Part shown: positions 9,288 to 17,587 of the stretch, in pieces
Numbering within the stretch: the first letter of the stretch is position 1
How the letters are laid out: every line of letters starts with the position of its first letter
DNA from: Cyanobacteria bacterium MH1_Bin12
GTDB taxonomy: Bacteria; Cyanobacteriota; Cyanobacteriia; Cyanobacteriales; Cyanobacteriaceae
Length of the DNA stretch: 41,526 nucleotides
NCBI GenBank assembly: GCA_011088145.1
Contig: JAALKG010000007.1
Span: 1 to 41,526 of the forward strand
Reading direction: 5' to 3'
The notes under the pieces: generated by a model
What the model saw: the letters and a program-made list of their open reading frames with translations, nothing else
Told to the model about the DNA's origin: nothing
Database searches by the model: none
Position numbers and translations under genes: made by a program

Positions 9288-9770
9288 ATGGATAAATATA
9301 TCTTAACCAAAGAAGAGATAGAGGCCTATCAAGGAATAGAGAAAAGCCATTTTTTGAATCGCAATGCACGTAGACGAAATAAATCCCTAGGTGATTTGAC
9401 TGGTTTAACGGGTATAGGATTTCATATTATTGAGGTTAAACCTGATCATGAATCTACGGAACTACATGTTCACTATTTTGAAGATGAATGTGTATATATA
9501 CTTTCAGGTAAAGCAGAAGCTACCATCGGCAATAATTGTTATCAAGTGAAGGCAGGTGATTTCATTGGCTATCGGGCAGGCAGTGAACCACACAAGTTGA
9601 AGAATACAGGCAATGAGGTATTAAAGTGTATTGTAGTCGGTGAACGGTTAACCCATGATGTAGGTGATTATCCCAATAAAGGAAAGCGAATATACCGAAA
9701 TCAAGGTCATCCTTGGAATTTGGTAGATATTGATGCGATAGAGGAACCCCAAGCAGGGGCGAAGAAATAA
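9288..9770 (+). CDS. Cupin-domain protein
   Basis: A 160-residue protein with a single cupin barrel. Cupin motif 1 is ELHVHYFEDECVYILSG (ligands H60, H62, E67) and motif 2 is AGDFIGYRAGSEPHKLKNTG (H102), so the metal site is complete. The C-terminal VGDYPNKGKRIYR...HPWNLVDID belongs to a cupin group of unknown substrate often annotated only as cupin domain-containing protein. No signal peptide, so probably cytosolic. It stands alone: 270 nt behind the tRNA and 948 nt before the next gene. The start has no strong RBS. Function cannot be narrowed further. Confidence 0.8.
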   Translation: MDKYILTKEEIEAYQGIEKSHFLNRNARRRNKSLGDLTGLTGIGFHIIEVKPDHESTELHVHYFEDECVYILSGKAEATIGNNCYQVKAGDFIGYRAGSEPHKLKNTGNEVLKCIVVGERLTHDVGDYPNKGKRIYRNQGHPWNLVDIDAIEEPQAGAKK

Positions 9771-10718
9771 ATCAAAATATAATCAAAAACAGTGCGAAGA
9801 TTTACCTCTTCAGAAATCAGAATCTTAGGAAAGGTTAACAGCTGAGATACTAGACCTCTTGAAAATAAAAAATAAATCTGTAAACCTTACCTAGAAAAAT
9901 ATATGGAATTTTCACTATTGAATGTTGTATTAATATTTTTTATTTGAAATTACATTTTCTCCAATTTTTGACGAATTATGTACATTTTAGCCTAGTGCGA
10001 TCGCCTCAAGCTAAAATGCTAAAACCTTTACTGTGAAAATATTTGAATTTTCTGGAGATGTCTACTTATTATTATTTCATTACCCATGGAAAACAAAGTT
10101 AGATTATCTATAGTCTCAAATCTCAGAGGGTGCGACCTTTATACGATAGATTGAGGGCTGTAATTCAATGGGAAAGGCTTTTAGAAAATTTTGAGACATA
10201 AAATCATCTAAAGTATTGTCTTATTTAATAAATTGATCAATACCTTGTAAAACAAAAGGTTTATGGCTTTTATTTAAACATCAAAATCAGGTCGCTCCCT
10301 ATTTATTGAGTTTTACTTTGTATTCTATCTTTTTATGCGATCGCATTTTCCTTCTAGATCAAATCAAGAGAGATATAAGCAATATATCGTTTTGCTGGTT
10401 GATTTTGATCATGTTGAAATTGCCCCGATTATTTCAGTTTTGCCACAATCAAACTTAAACCTACTAGCACTACCAATTTGTCTATAATTCATACATTATC
10501 TTCTAGTATGAAAAACCTTGGAATAATAAAATAAATGAGGCGTTGCTAATTCAACAGATGACTTACAATCATTAAAGGAATAAATTTTTATTTTTGAGTT
10601 CAATTTTTGAGATTAACTACTCATTAAATAATATTCAAGATTTCAATAAAAATACATATGTTCAAAGTATTAAGAAAATATATTCAGATTCAAAAAAAAG
10701 ACCAATTATCAATTAAGA
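9771..10718. other. Long intergenic gap with decayed coding-like fragments
   Basis: Nearly 950 nt with no intact ORF. On the plus strand from the ATG at 10059 one frame runs 47 codons with a single internal TAG and contains LKSQRVRPLYDRLRAVIQWE. A second open stretch near 10275-10484 contains RYKQYIVLLVDFDHVEIAP. Both read like protein rather than random AT-rich sequence, but I cannot assign a family. Several HIP1 octamers are present (e.g. near 10010 and 10340). It is probably one or more dead genes or the remains of a mobile element. Confidence 0.4.
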
Positions 10719-12515
10719 ATGATCTCTCCCATATTTTTAACCTTAGCAATTCTCATTTTGGCTCTAATTGGTTTTATTACCGAATGGTTGCCCATTGACT
10801 TAACATCCTTATCTGTAGCAATCATTCTCATGACCTTGGGTTTAGTGTCACCAGAAGAAGGAATTTCTGGTTTTGGAAACGCTGCAACCATAACGGTTAT
10901 GGCAATGTTTATTCTCAGTTCAGGTATTGCCAAAACAGGTATTCTTAACTTAATTCGAGATTGGTTAATTAAATGGGGTGGTACAAATCCTACCCGGCAG
11001 ATTTTAACATTGGGAATGATAGTTGGTCCTATTAGTGCTTTTATTAATAACACCGCAGTAGTTGCTATTTTTTTACCCATCATCGAACAGTGGAGTAAAC
11101 AGAGTAAAGTATCTATTTCCAAACTATTAATACCTCTTTCTTTCAGTACCATATTGGGTGGAATGATAACTTTATTAGGTACATCCACTAATATTTTAGC
11201 TAGTGGTATGGCCAAACAATTGGGCTATGGAGAATTTAGTATTTTTCAATTTACTAAATTAGGTTTGCCTGTTTTCTTTATTGGTTTAGTATATCTTGCG
11301 ATCGCGGCTCCTTATCTTTTGCCTGCGAGAAAACCAGCTGGAGGAGAATCTTTAAGTGATGATTATGAATTAAAAGAATATGTCAGTGAAATGATTATTA
11401 TTCCTAAATCGAGTTTAATTGGACAAACATTACGTGGTAGTAAAATACAAAGAAAATTTGATTTAGATGTATTAGAAATAATTAGAAATGATGCACATTT
11501 TCCGCCACCTTTGGCAGATAAAATCTTAGCGGTAGGAGATATTTTATTAGTAAGAAGTAGTGGTAGTAATTTATTAAATATAAAAGATGAAAAAGGAGTA
11601 CAAATATTAGCTGATTTTAAATTTAATTCTGATAAATTGGAGAGTAGTTATAATAATGAAGAAGAAAAAGTAGCCGAAATTTTAATTTTGTCTAACTCAC
11701 GTTTAATTGGTTCTAGCTTAAAAGATTTACGTTTTCGTCAGCGATACAATGCTACAGTTTTGGCAGTAAGAAGAGGTCAAGAATTAATAAGAGAAAGATT
11801 TGGTAAAATTCCTCTCAAATTTGGTGATTTATTATTAGTTCAAGCACCAAAAGAAAGCTTTATTGGTTTACAAACTACTAGGGAATTATTAGTTTTAGAA
11901 GAAAAAAATATCGAGAGTTTAAGACCAGATAAAGCCAAGATTGCTTTGGCTATTATTTTAGGAGTTATTTTTATTTCAGCATTCAATATTTTACCTATTT
12001 TAATTAGCAGTTTAATCGGTGTTGTCTTAATGGTGATTACTGGCTGTTTAAAACCAGGGGAAATTTATGGTGCTGTTCGTTGGGATATTATTTTTTTACT
12101 CGCTGGTTTGATACCTTTAGGTATTGCAATGGACAATTCTGGTACAAATCAATGGCTAGCGGATAAATTGCTAATTGTTGGAGGGAATTTATCAGGATAC
12201 TGGCTTTTGTTACTGTTTTATTTAGGAACGGCAATATTGACAGAAATTTTGTCCCATAATGCTACCATAGTTTTAATGATTCCCATTGGAGTTAAGGTAG
12301 CCGAAACTCTGGGTTTTGATGCTTTATCTATCATGTATGTTATTACTTTTGCCGCATCGAATAGTTATCTTGCACCCATTGGCTATCAAACGAATACCAT
12401 GGTCTATGCACCCGGTGGTTATAAATTTTTAGATTATACTCGTATCGGTTTACCTTTAACTATCACTCTAATTATATTGACTCCTTTGTTAGTCATTAAA
12501 ATTTATGGCTTGTAG
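10719..12515 (+). CDS. SLC13-family permease with RCK_C (TrkA-C) domains
   Basis: A 598-residue inner-membrane transporter. The N- and C-terminal halves are strongly hydrophobic with the SLC13/DASS pattern: FINNTAVVAIFLPII and GTSTNILASGMAK in the first half, LSHNATIVLMIPIGV and SNSYLAPIGYQTNTMVYAPGGY in the second. Between them, at about residues 215-390, lie two soluble RCK_C-like domains (SSLIGQTLRGSKIQRKFDLDVLEI and NSRLIGSSLKDLRFRQRYNATVLAV). This layout is that of cyanobacterial sodium/sulfate- or anion-type SLC13 permeases. The substrate (sulfate, dicarboxylate or another anion) cannot be told from sequence. It is monocistronic, with a very long upstream gap. Confidence 0.87.
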   Translation: MISPIFLTLAILILALIGFITEWLPIDLTSLSVAIILMTLGLVSPEEGISGFGNAATITVMAMFILSSGIAKTGILNLIRDWLIKWGGTNPTRQILTLGMIVGPISAFINNTAVVAIFLPIIEQWSKQSKVSISKLLIPLSFSTILGGMITLLGTSTNILASGMAKQLGYGEFSIFQFTKLGLPVFFIGLVYLAIAAPYLLPARKPAGGESLSDDYELKEYVSEMIIIPKSSLIGQTLRGSKIQRKFDLDVLEIIRNDAHFPPPLADKILAVGDILLVRSSGSNLLNIKDEKGVQILADFKFNSDKLESSYNNEEEKVAEILILSNSRLIGSSLKDLRFRQRYNATVLAVRRGQELIRERFGKIPLKFGDLLLVQAPKESFIGLQTTRELLVLEEKNIESLRPDKAKIALAIILGVIFISAFNILPILISSLIGVVLMVITGCLKPGEIYGAVRWDIIFLLAGLIPLGIAMDNSGTNQWLADKLLIVGGNLSGYWLLLLFYLGTAILTEILSHNATIVLMIPIGVKVAETLGFDALSIMYVITFAASNSYLAPIGYQTNTMVYAPGGYKFLDYTRIGLPLTITLIILTPLLVIKIYGL

Positions 12516-12783
12516 TATTTTACTGGAAATTTTAGTTTTCAATCAATCTGGATGATTAATCGATCGCTTTTTCATTTAAGATGAGAATTCGATTAATTTT
12601 CTCTATTACAAATTAGCAATTAATGGCGATTTATTCATAATATTTTAAGGTTATTGTAATCAAAAAAATTGACATTTTATATATTATATAATTAGCAAAT
12701 ACATAAATTTTCATTTTCATGGAATTGAAATTAAATTTGGGAAAAATAGAAGTTCATTATTTAAAATAAAAAATATACTAAAA

Positions 12784-13245
12784 ATGGTCAAAAATCATCA
12801 ACAACAAGAACAGATACTTGCTTTATTGTTAATGAAATTTAAACTCAATCCTACCGAATCATTTAAGATTATTCAAGAATGGATTCAAAACAATTCAGAC
12901 GAAAATTATGAAGTTTTAGAAAATTGCTTAAAAAATGATTTAGTCAAAATTGAGAATGGTTCTGTGATTAGTTTATATGACGAAAATATTACGACATTAG
13001 TTAATGATTTGAGAGGAAAAAATGGTATAGAAATAAAAGATAGAAGATATAAATTAACCAATTATCCTCAATGTTTTATTGGTACAGAAGCCGTCCAATG
13101 GATAAGGATAAAATATTCATTATCAGAGTCAGATGCTATCAGGGAAGGTCAAAAATTAATCAAATTAAAGATTATCCATCATGTTGCAGACGATCATGAT
13201 TTTGAAAATGATTACTTTTTTTATCGTTTTTACATGGATGAGTAA
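12784..13245 (+). CDS. DEP-domain protein
   Basis: A 153-residue cytosolic protein. The C-terminal half is a DEP domain: DLRGKNGIEIKDRRYKLTNYP, CFIGTEAVQWI, then EGQKLIKLKIIHHVADDHDFENDYFFYRFY. DEP domains usually mediate membrane or protein interaction in signalling, and in cyanobacteria they occur as small stand-alone proteins of unknown role. The first ~75 residues are helical and not recognisable. An upstream TTGACA (12669-12674) could belong to its promoter. Domain call good, function unknown. Confidence 0.75.
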   Translation: MVKNHQQQEQILALLLMKFKLNPTESFKIIQEWIQNNSDENYEVLENCLKNDLVKIENGSVISLYDENITTLVNDLRGKNGIEIKDRRYKLTNYPQCFIGTEAVQWIRIKYSLSESDAIREGQKLIKLKIIHHVADDHDFENDYFFYRFYMDE

Positions 13246-13589
13246 AACTATTCTGGTAGTATAAACAAGAAAATGCTTATTTCTACGTCTTTACGTAATC
13301 AAATATTTTTGAATACTATTTGTCTTTTTTATTTTTTGATTTGGTATTATCGCAATTTTCAAACTTGTGAGATACAGTTTTATCCCCCTAAATACCGCAA
13401 CTTTGGAGTCGGGCTGTTTCAAAGTCTTTGATAAATTCAGGCTATAACTGTCATGGGATAAAACTTAAATCGATTTTAATATCTAAGTTTTTTAACAAGT
13501 AGATAAAAATTGGATCTTCGTCATTTTTTGTTAAAAATAATCAAAACTTATTACTTATTACCCATTACCTAATATTTATTATCTTTTCC
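13246..13589. other. Repeat-bearing intergenic gap between convergent genes
   Basis: A 344-nt gap. It holds copy 1 of the composite dispersed repeat (13386-13567, minus orientation), ending in STRR heptamers. I see no gene in it. Confidence 0.6.
13386..13567 (-). repeat. Composite dispersed repeat, copy 1 (inverted relative to 28105-28262)
   Basis: Read on the minus strand this matches the plus strand at 28105-28262. Both have tandem heptamers, then TTTTGATTATTTTT, GACGAAGATC, ATCTACTTGT, AAAAAACTTAGA and a TTTAT stretch. A (C/G)GGT..TTAG.GGGGA block follows after a variable stretch. The heptamers are CTTATTA CTTATTA CCCATTA at 13547-13567 (plus-strand reading). Confidence 0.7.
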
Positions 13590-14324
13590 TCACCATAAAT
13601 TAGAGAATAAATCACTAACTTTTTCCTCGTATTCGGTTTGGCTTAATATTCCTTGGGAAAAAGCTTCTTGTAATTTAGTTATTTTTTCTTCAATGACAAA
13701 ACTAACTTCATGGTCATCTATTTGTTTTTCTAACATTGCTTTTTTGGCACTAAATTCTTGCTCCGTCAAAATTTCATCGGTAAAAGCAATTTCTAATTGA
13801 TCAATTTCAGCTTGTAGTTGGTCAATAATTTTTTGATTATCAGGATTATTAACTTCTAATTTGGTAGATATAGGATTGATATCTTGGTTTGCTTGTCCAA
13901 CGGGAGTTTCTGGTTTAAGACGGTTGTAATGCAAATCATTTTCTAAGTAAGTCACTAATTCATTTTCTAAAACTAAACCCCAACCAGCACCAGCAATTCC
14001 TGTAAAAATAGTTATTCCTCCCATAAACAGATAGGTAAGGCCTGCACCAGCTATATTTTGAATCCATTTACCTCGAGTAGTTTCAACTATAAATTCTCGT
14101 TGTTTAAAAATTTGTGTACTCGGTTCATAAATCTTGATTTTAAAGGCTAAGTTCATTCCTAATAATGTTCTGATGGTATTGGTTTTTCTAGCCTGAATGA
14201 GATAAAAACCTTCTTTACATACTCCTTCAACTTCATATTGCTTGCCTTTAAACCATAGCATTACTGATTGATATACTTTTGTCAAATCGCGATCGCTATT
14301 AAGAACAAAATAACTTTTGGCCAT
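13590..14324 (-). CDS. Membrane-associated protein with C-terminal SHOCT-like motifs
   Basis: A 244-residue protein of unknown function. Residues 1-90 form a beta-rich domain (SYFVLNSDRDLTKVYQSVMLWF...GFYLIQARK). One hydrophobic Gly-rich segment follows (IAGAGLTYLFMGGITIFTGIAGAGW), likely a membrane hairpin. Then a linker and a helical tail with two SHOCT-like short helices: IDQLEIAFTDEILTEQEFSAKKAML and ITKLQEAFSQGILSQTEYEEKVSDLF. SHOCT motifs are thought to aid oligomerisation. The TM2 protein at 14926 ends in a similar motif. The gene is convergent with the DEP gene. Confidence 0.7.
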   Translation of the reverse strand: MAKSYFVLNSDRDLTKVYQSVMLWFKGKQYEVEGVCKEGFYLIQARKTNTIRTLLGMNLAFKIKIYEPSTQIFKQREFIVETTRGKWIQNIAGAGLTYLFMGGITIFTGIAGAGWGLVLENELVTYLENDLHYNRLKPETPVGQANQDINPISTKLEVNNPDNQKIIDQLQAEIDQLEIAFTDEILTEQEFSAKKAMLEKQIDDHEVSFVIEEKITKLQEAFSQGILSQTEYEEKVSDLFSNLW

Positions 14325-14632
14325 GATTTCTCGTAATGTTTAAGCAGTTGTCAAAAATGAATATAAATTCAGAACTCGGAAGTAAAATACTATATTTAGC
14401 CTTTAACAATTATTGTAACCAACATTTTGCTTTAGTTAAAGTGGTATATACTCTACAATTTCATGGCAAAAAGTTTGTGTGAAGATAGAGAATAGAACAA
14501 AGCTGATTATCAATAGCAGTTCAGATTTATTGATTATCAACTAATAAGTTTGGGTGGTAACCAGAGGCTAATCCCAATTTTGCAATTCATTTTGATTACA
14601 ATAGAAAAATAATTTCTGATTGATTAAATGAG
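14325..14632. other. Divergent promoter region, no gene seen
   Basis: A 308-nt AT-rich gap between the minus-strand SHOCT-like gene and the plus-strand small membrane genes. I see no coding sequence or clear hairpin. Promoters for both directions must lie here. Confidence 0.5.
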
Positions 14633-14842
14633 ATGAAAAAAAGTAATAATCTATTTCTGGTATCTGGAACAAGAAAATGGCGACTCATTCCTTTTATGGT
14701 GGTGGGGATATTCATTTTCAGTCAAACATCAGCATTAGAATTAAATTATTTTCTCAAAAGTTATTTATTAATTATGGAAATTAATATTGCTTTCCTCTGT
14801 CTCTATTGGTTAAGTTTAGCCAAACATAAAAGCGATCGATAA
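14633..14842 (+). CDS. Small two-TM membrane protein, unknown
   Basis: A 69-residue ORF with two hydrophobic segments (LIPFMVVGIFIFSQTSAL and SYLLIMEINIAFLCLYWLSL) and basic ends. It opens a same-strand run of small membrane genes (14633, 14926, 15381) with spacings of 83 and 107 nt. No family recognised. The membrane pattern and the absence of a competing gene on the other strand make it likely real, but conservation is untested. Confidence 0.45.
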   Translation: MKKSNNLFLVSGTRKWRLIPFMVVGIFIFSQTSALELNYFLKSYLLIMEINIAFLCLYWLSLAKHKSDR

Positions 14843-14925
14843 AAATCACTATAATTATCGATTTTATAGAAATTATCTAATTTTTCAAAAATTTGATCAA
14901 TTAAATATTAATCATTATTAGAAAT

Positions 14926-15273
14926 ATGAGAAATAAATTTTTAGCTTTAGCAATTACATTTTTTGCTGGTGGTTTTGGGTTACATAAATTTTATTTAGGA
15001 GAAAAAATCACTGGTATTTTATATCTTTTATTTTTTTGGACTTTTATTCCTTCTGTTCTAGCTGTGTTTGATTTTATTGGTTTAATATTAATATCTGATA
15101 ACAATTTTAATATTAAATATAACAATCTACCACCAGCAAAACCAACATATAGTTTGAACCCAGCCGAAAATAACATTTCTAATTTAAAACAAATCAAAGA
15201 TCTATATGATTCAGGTATTATTACAGCAGAAGAATATGAACAAAAAAGACGCAAATTTTTTGATTTACTTTAA
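14926..15273 (+). CDS. TM2-domain protein with C-terminal SHOCT motif
   Basis: A 115-residue membrane protein. The N-terminal TM2 domain has KFLALAITFFAGGFGLHKFYLGEKITGILYLLFFWTF with the diagnostic G-x-H-x-F-Y-L-G turn between two membrane helices. The C-terminus NLKQIKDLYDSGIITAEEYEQKRRKFFDLL is a textbook SHOCT motif (I/L-x-x-L..L.d.GiiT.eEfe.kK..lL). TM2-SHOCT proteins are widespread and of unknown function. Its neighbour at 13590 also ends in SHOCT-like helices. Confidence 0.8.
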   Translation: MRNKFLALAITFFAGGFGLHKFYLGEKITGILYLLFFWTFIPSVLAVFDFIGLILISDNNFNIKYNNLPPAKPTYSLNPAENNISNLKQIKDLYDSGIITAEEYEQKRRKFFDLL

Positions 15274-15380
15274 TTTTAAAAATCAATAATTTTTATATTT
15301 AAGATAATATATAACTCAGTTATTGATGAATTAATTGTCTATATAATAATAGTATTTTTTTGTAATAAAAATAGAAAATA

Positions 15381-16082
15381 GTGTCTAAACTTAATTGGTT
15401 TGAACAAATTCCTTCATGGATTTGGGTTTCATTAATTCCTGTCTTTGGTGGTGTTGCTCATATATATGCAGGTTGGAAAGGGAAAAAAAATATCTGGATA
15501 TTATGGGGAAGTTGTTTTATTCTGGGTTCGATCGTTTTAGGGTCTTTATTTCCTCAATTATCATTTTTGATTTGGACAGGACAAGTTACCACTGCTTTTG
15601 TATTTAGAAAAGAATTTTTAATTGCCACTGCACCTAAAGGGGTTTTAATTCCATCGGCAAAAATCGCTCTTTTAATGGCGGAAAAAAAAGGACAAATAGA
15701 TATTAATCAATGTACTAAAGATGAAATGGTTTATGATTTAGGTCTTTCGATTATTTATGCGAACGATATCGAATTACTGAGAAATGAAGGTTACATATTT
15801 ACCGATATTGATGAATTATCAGAAGTTGTGGGTATTCCTGAATCCGTTTTAAGAAGAATCGAGCCGTTAATTGTATTTCGTTATGATGTAAACAAAGAAA
15901 TGGAAGTCTCTTGGCGAAGATTAAATAGTTTTTCTGTAGAACAGTTAGTTGCCCATGATATTCAACAGCTACATGCGGAGAAAATTGTGGCAGAAAGATC
16001 CAACAGAGGGACTTATCAATCCTTGATTGATGTCAGAAAAAGAACGGGAATTCCGATTGATGTATATCGACATTTAGTGTAA
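15381..16082 (+). CDS. Membrane protein with helix-hairpin-helix repeats
   Basis: Starts at a GTG (track start), giving 233 residues. The N-terminal 90 residues hold two or three membrane helices (WIWVSLIPVFGGVAHIYAGW, IWILWGSCFILGSIVLGSLF, LSFLIWTGQVTTAFVF). The soluble remainder has two helix-hairpin-helix units: IDINQCTKDEMVYDLGLS...ELSEVVGIPESVLRRI and RLNSFSVEQLVAHDIQQLHAEKIV...SLIDVRKRTGIPIDVYRHLV. These are of the ComEA/PsbU type (x-L-x-x-l-p-G-I-x-x-x). DNA binding is possible, but HhH modules in membrane proteins may also bind protein. Function unknown. Confidence 0.65.
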   Translation: MSKLNWFEQIPSWIWVSLIPVFGGVAHIYAGWKGKKNIWILWGSCFILGSIVLGSLFPQLSFLIWTGQVTTAFVFRKEFLIATAPKGVLIPSAKIALLMAEKKGQIDINQCTKDEMVYDLGLSIIYANDIELLRNEGYIFTDIDELSEVVGIPESVLRRIEPLIVFRYDVNKEMEVSWRRLNSFSVEQLVAHDIQQLHAEKIVAERSNRGTYQSLIDVRKRTGIPIDVYRHLV

Positions 16083-16194
16083 CTGTTAAAACAAAACAGA
16101 TAAACACGGGACTTGGTCTATCTATTTTATTATGATCAACTATTCTCTAAACTAGATTCATTAAGCTACACTTTCTGATATTTATTGTCATAAT

Positions 16195-17388
16195 TTAGTC
16201 TGGTAATGTATATTGAGAGACTATTTTTTCGGCATATTCAGGCACATGATTCGCCAGTTTTTCAGGATAATTGCGTTTGACATAAAGATAATTACGAGTA
16301 AAGTGAGAATCGATCGAAAAACGAGCATATTCTAATCCTTTAGGGCCTACTTTCTCAATTACCACCCCCATTAATTTTGCGGCCCACATGGGTAAAGTAA
16401 CCCCTTTATCATAAGCTGGAATACTGTTTTGTACTGCATTAGATCGATCGCCTGAAGAGTCCACAGGTTGAGTGTTTAATTGATCTTGAACTAAATCTAA
16501 CATCTGTTTACCTGTATCATTTCTGACCACAATCCATTGCCAACCAAAAGGTGCGCCCATATAACCAACCACCAAATCAGCCAGAGAATTCACATAATCA
16601 AAACAAGTCATACAAGAAGGAGCAAAAACGTCCTTGAGTTTATTGGTTTTTAAACCAAAAAATGGTACTTTTTCCACGGTACCATCCTCATGTCTGAAAT
16701 GTACCCGAAAATCCTGCATAAACTCGTAAGCAACAATCGTATCAGGAGATTTACTAGTTGTGTCTAAAAATTTCTGTAATCCTGAACGAGTAACATTATC
16801 GACACAAGGTGTACCTAAAACATAGAGTTTTTCTAAACCTAATTTGTCTTCCACTTCTCTTAATGCCTGAATTTGACAGCCAACTCCAATGACTAATAAT
16901 CGCTTCATGCCTGAAGTTTCAATCTGTTCTAATACCGATAAATTAGGAGACAAAGTTGGTTTATTTACTTTCGCCCCTAAAATGTCCTCTGTAGTGGTGG
17001 CGATAATCGGTTTAGGTTGAAAACGATCTTCTTCACTGTTTTGAACGCAGACAACTCCTTCTACTAGTCCCTGTGTCAACATTTCACAAGCGATCGTACT
17101 AACAATTCCAGTCCATTGAGCTCCTTCGATGGGTTGTTTTTTCTTGGCAGACATCATTTCCTGATGAACACCAAAGTATAAGTCATCTTGATTGTCTAAA
17201 TCACGACTACGCCCGTGGGTAGAAGTTTCTAACTCAGCAATTTGTTGATTAATAAAAGCACAGGCTTGTTTAACGTAATGAATGTAATAAGTATCGCATA
17301 AGCCACATTCACTACATAATTCCTTGGCAGGGCGACGACTACCTACTTTTAGAGCTTTAGCTTTTTTATGGGAATTAGTTGCAGTCAT
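16195..17388 (-). CDS. bciB: Divinyl (proto)chlorophyllide 8-vinyl reductase, BciB type
   Basis: It reduces the C8 vinyl group in chlorophyll synthesis using ferredoxin, FAD and Fe-S clusters. The 397-residue protein belongs to the F420-hydrogenase beta-subunit (FrhB) family. The N-terminal RRPAKELCSECGLCDTYYIHYVKQAC is the cyanobacterial BciB signature (homologue of Synechocystis slr1923) and carries cluster cysteines. Other cysteines lie in VIGVGCQIQALR, VLGTPCVDN and FAPSCMTCFDYVNSLADLVVGYMG. Length is normal. It is monocistronic on the minus strand and convergent with the HhH gene. The chain of motifs makes the call strong. Confidence 0.93.
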   Translation of the reverse strand: MTATNSHKKAKALKVGSRRPAKELCSECGLCDTYYIHYVKQACAFINQQIAELETSTHGRSRDLDNQDDLYFGVHQEMMSAKKKQPIEGAQWTGIVSTIACEMLTQGLVEGVVCVQNSEEDRFQPKPIIATTTEDILGAKVNKPTLSPNLSVLEQIETSGMKRLLVIGVGCQIQALREVEDKLGLEKLYVLGTPCVDNVTRSGLQKFLDTTSKSPDTIVAYEFMQDFRVHFRHEDGTVEKVPFFGLKTNKLKDVFAPSCMTCFDYVNSLADLVVGYMGAPFGWQWIVVRNDTGKQMLDLVQDQLNTQPVDSSGDRSNAVQNSIPAYDKGVTLPMWAAKLMGVVIEKVGPKGLEYARFSIDSHFTRNYLYVKRNYPEKLANHVPEYAEKIVSQYTLPD

Positions 17389-17511
17389 ATTAAAATTTTT
17401 TATAGTCTATACTTTTTAGGTTAATCATTATTTTCCTATTTTCTCAGATTTTATCTAAAATAACCTGAGGTTGAGATAAGAATTCATCATAAGCTTAGTC
17501 TCAAAATAAAT

Positions 17512-17556
17512 AGGCTCTACTGAAAAAGTAGAATTATTAGGGTTAGGAGTCATCAC
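17512..17556 (-). repeat. Dispersed repeat family 3, copy 2 (inverted)
   Basis: The minus strand reads ACTCCTAACCCTAATAATTC followed by TACTTTTTCAGTAGAGCCTA, matching 3249-3290 and, more weakly, 31171-31214. It lies in the 199-nt gap between bciB and the metallo-hydrolase gene. Confidence 0.5.
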
Positions 17557-17587
17557 AATTGAACTTTGATCTTTGATCTTTTATAAC

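Noticed and set aside
10709-11215. 168-aa minus-strand ORF
   Set aside because: Antisense shadow of the SLC13 permease, whose motifs on the plus strand are clear.
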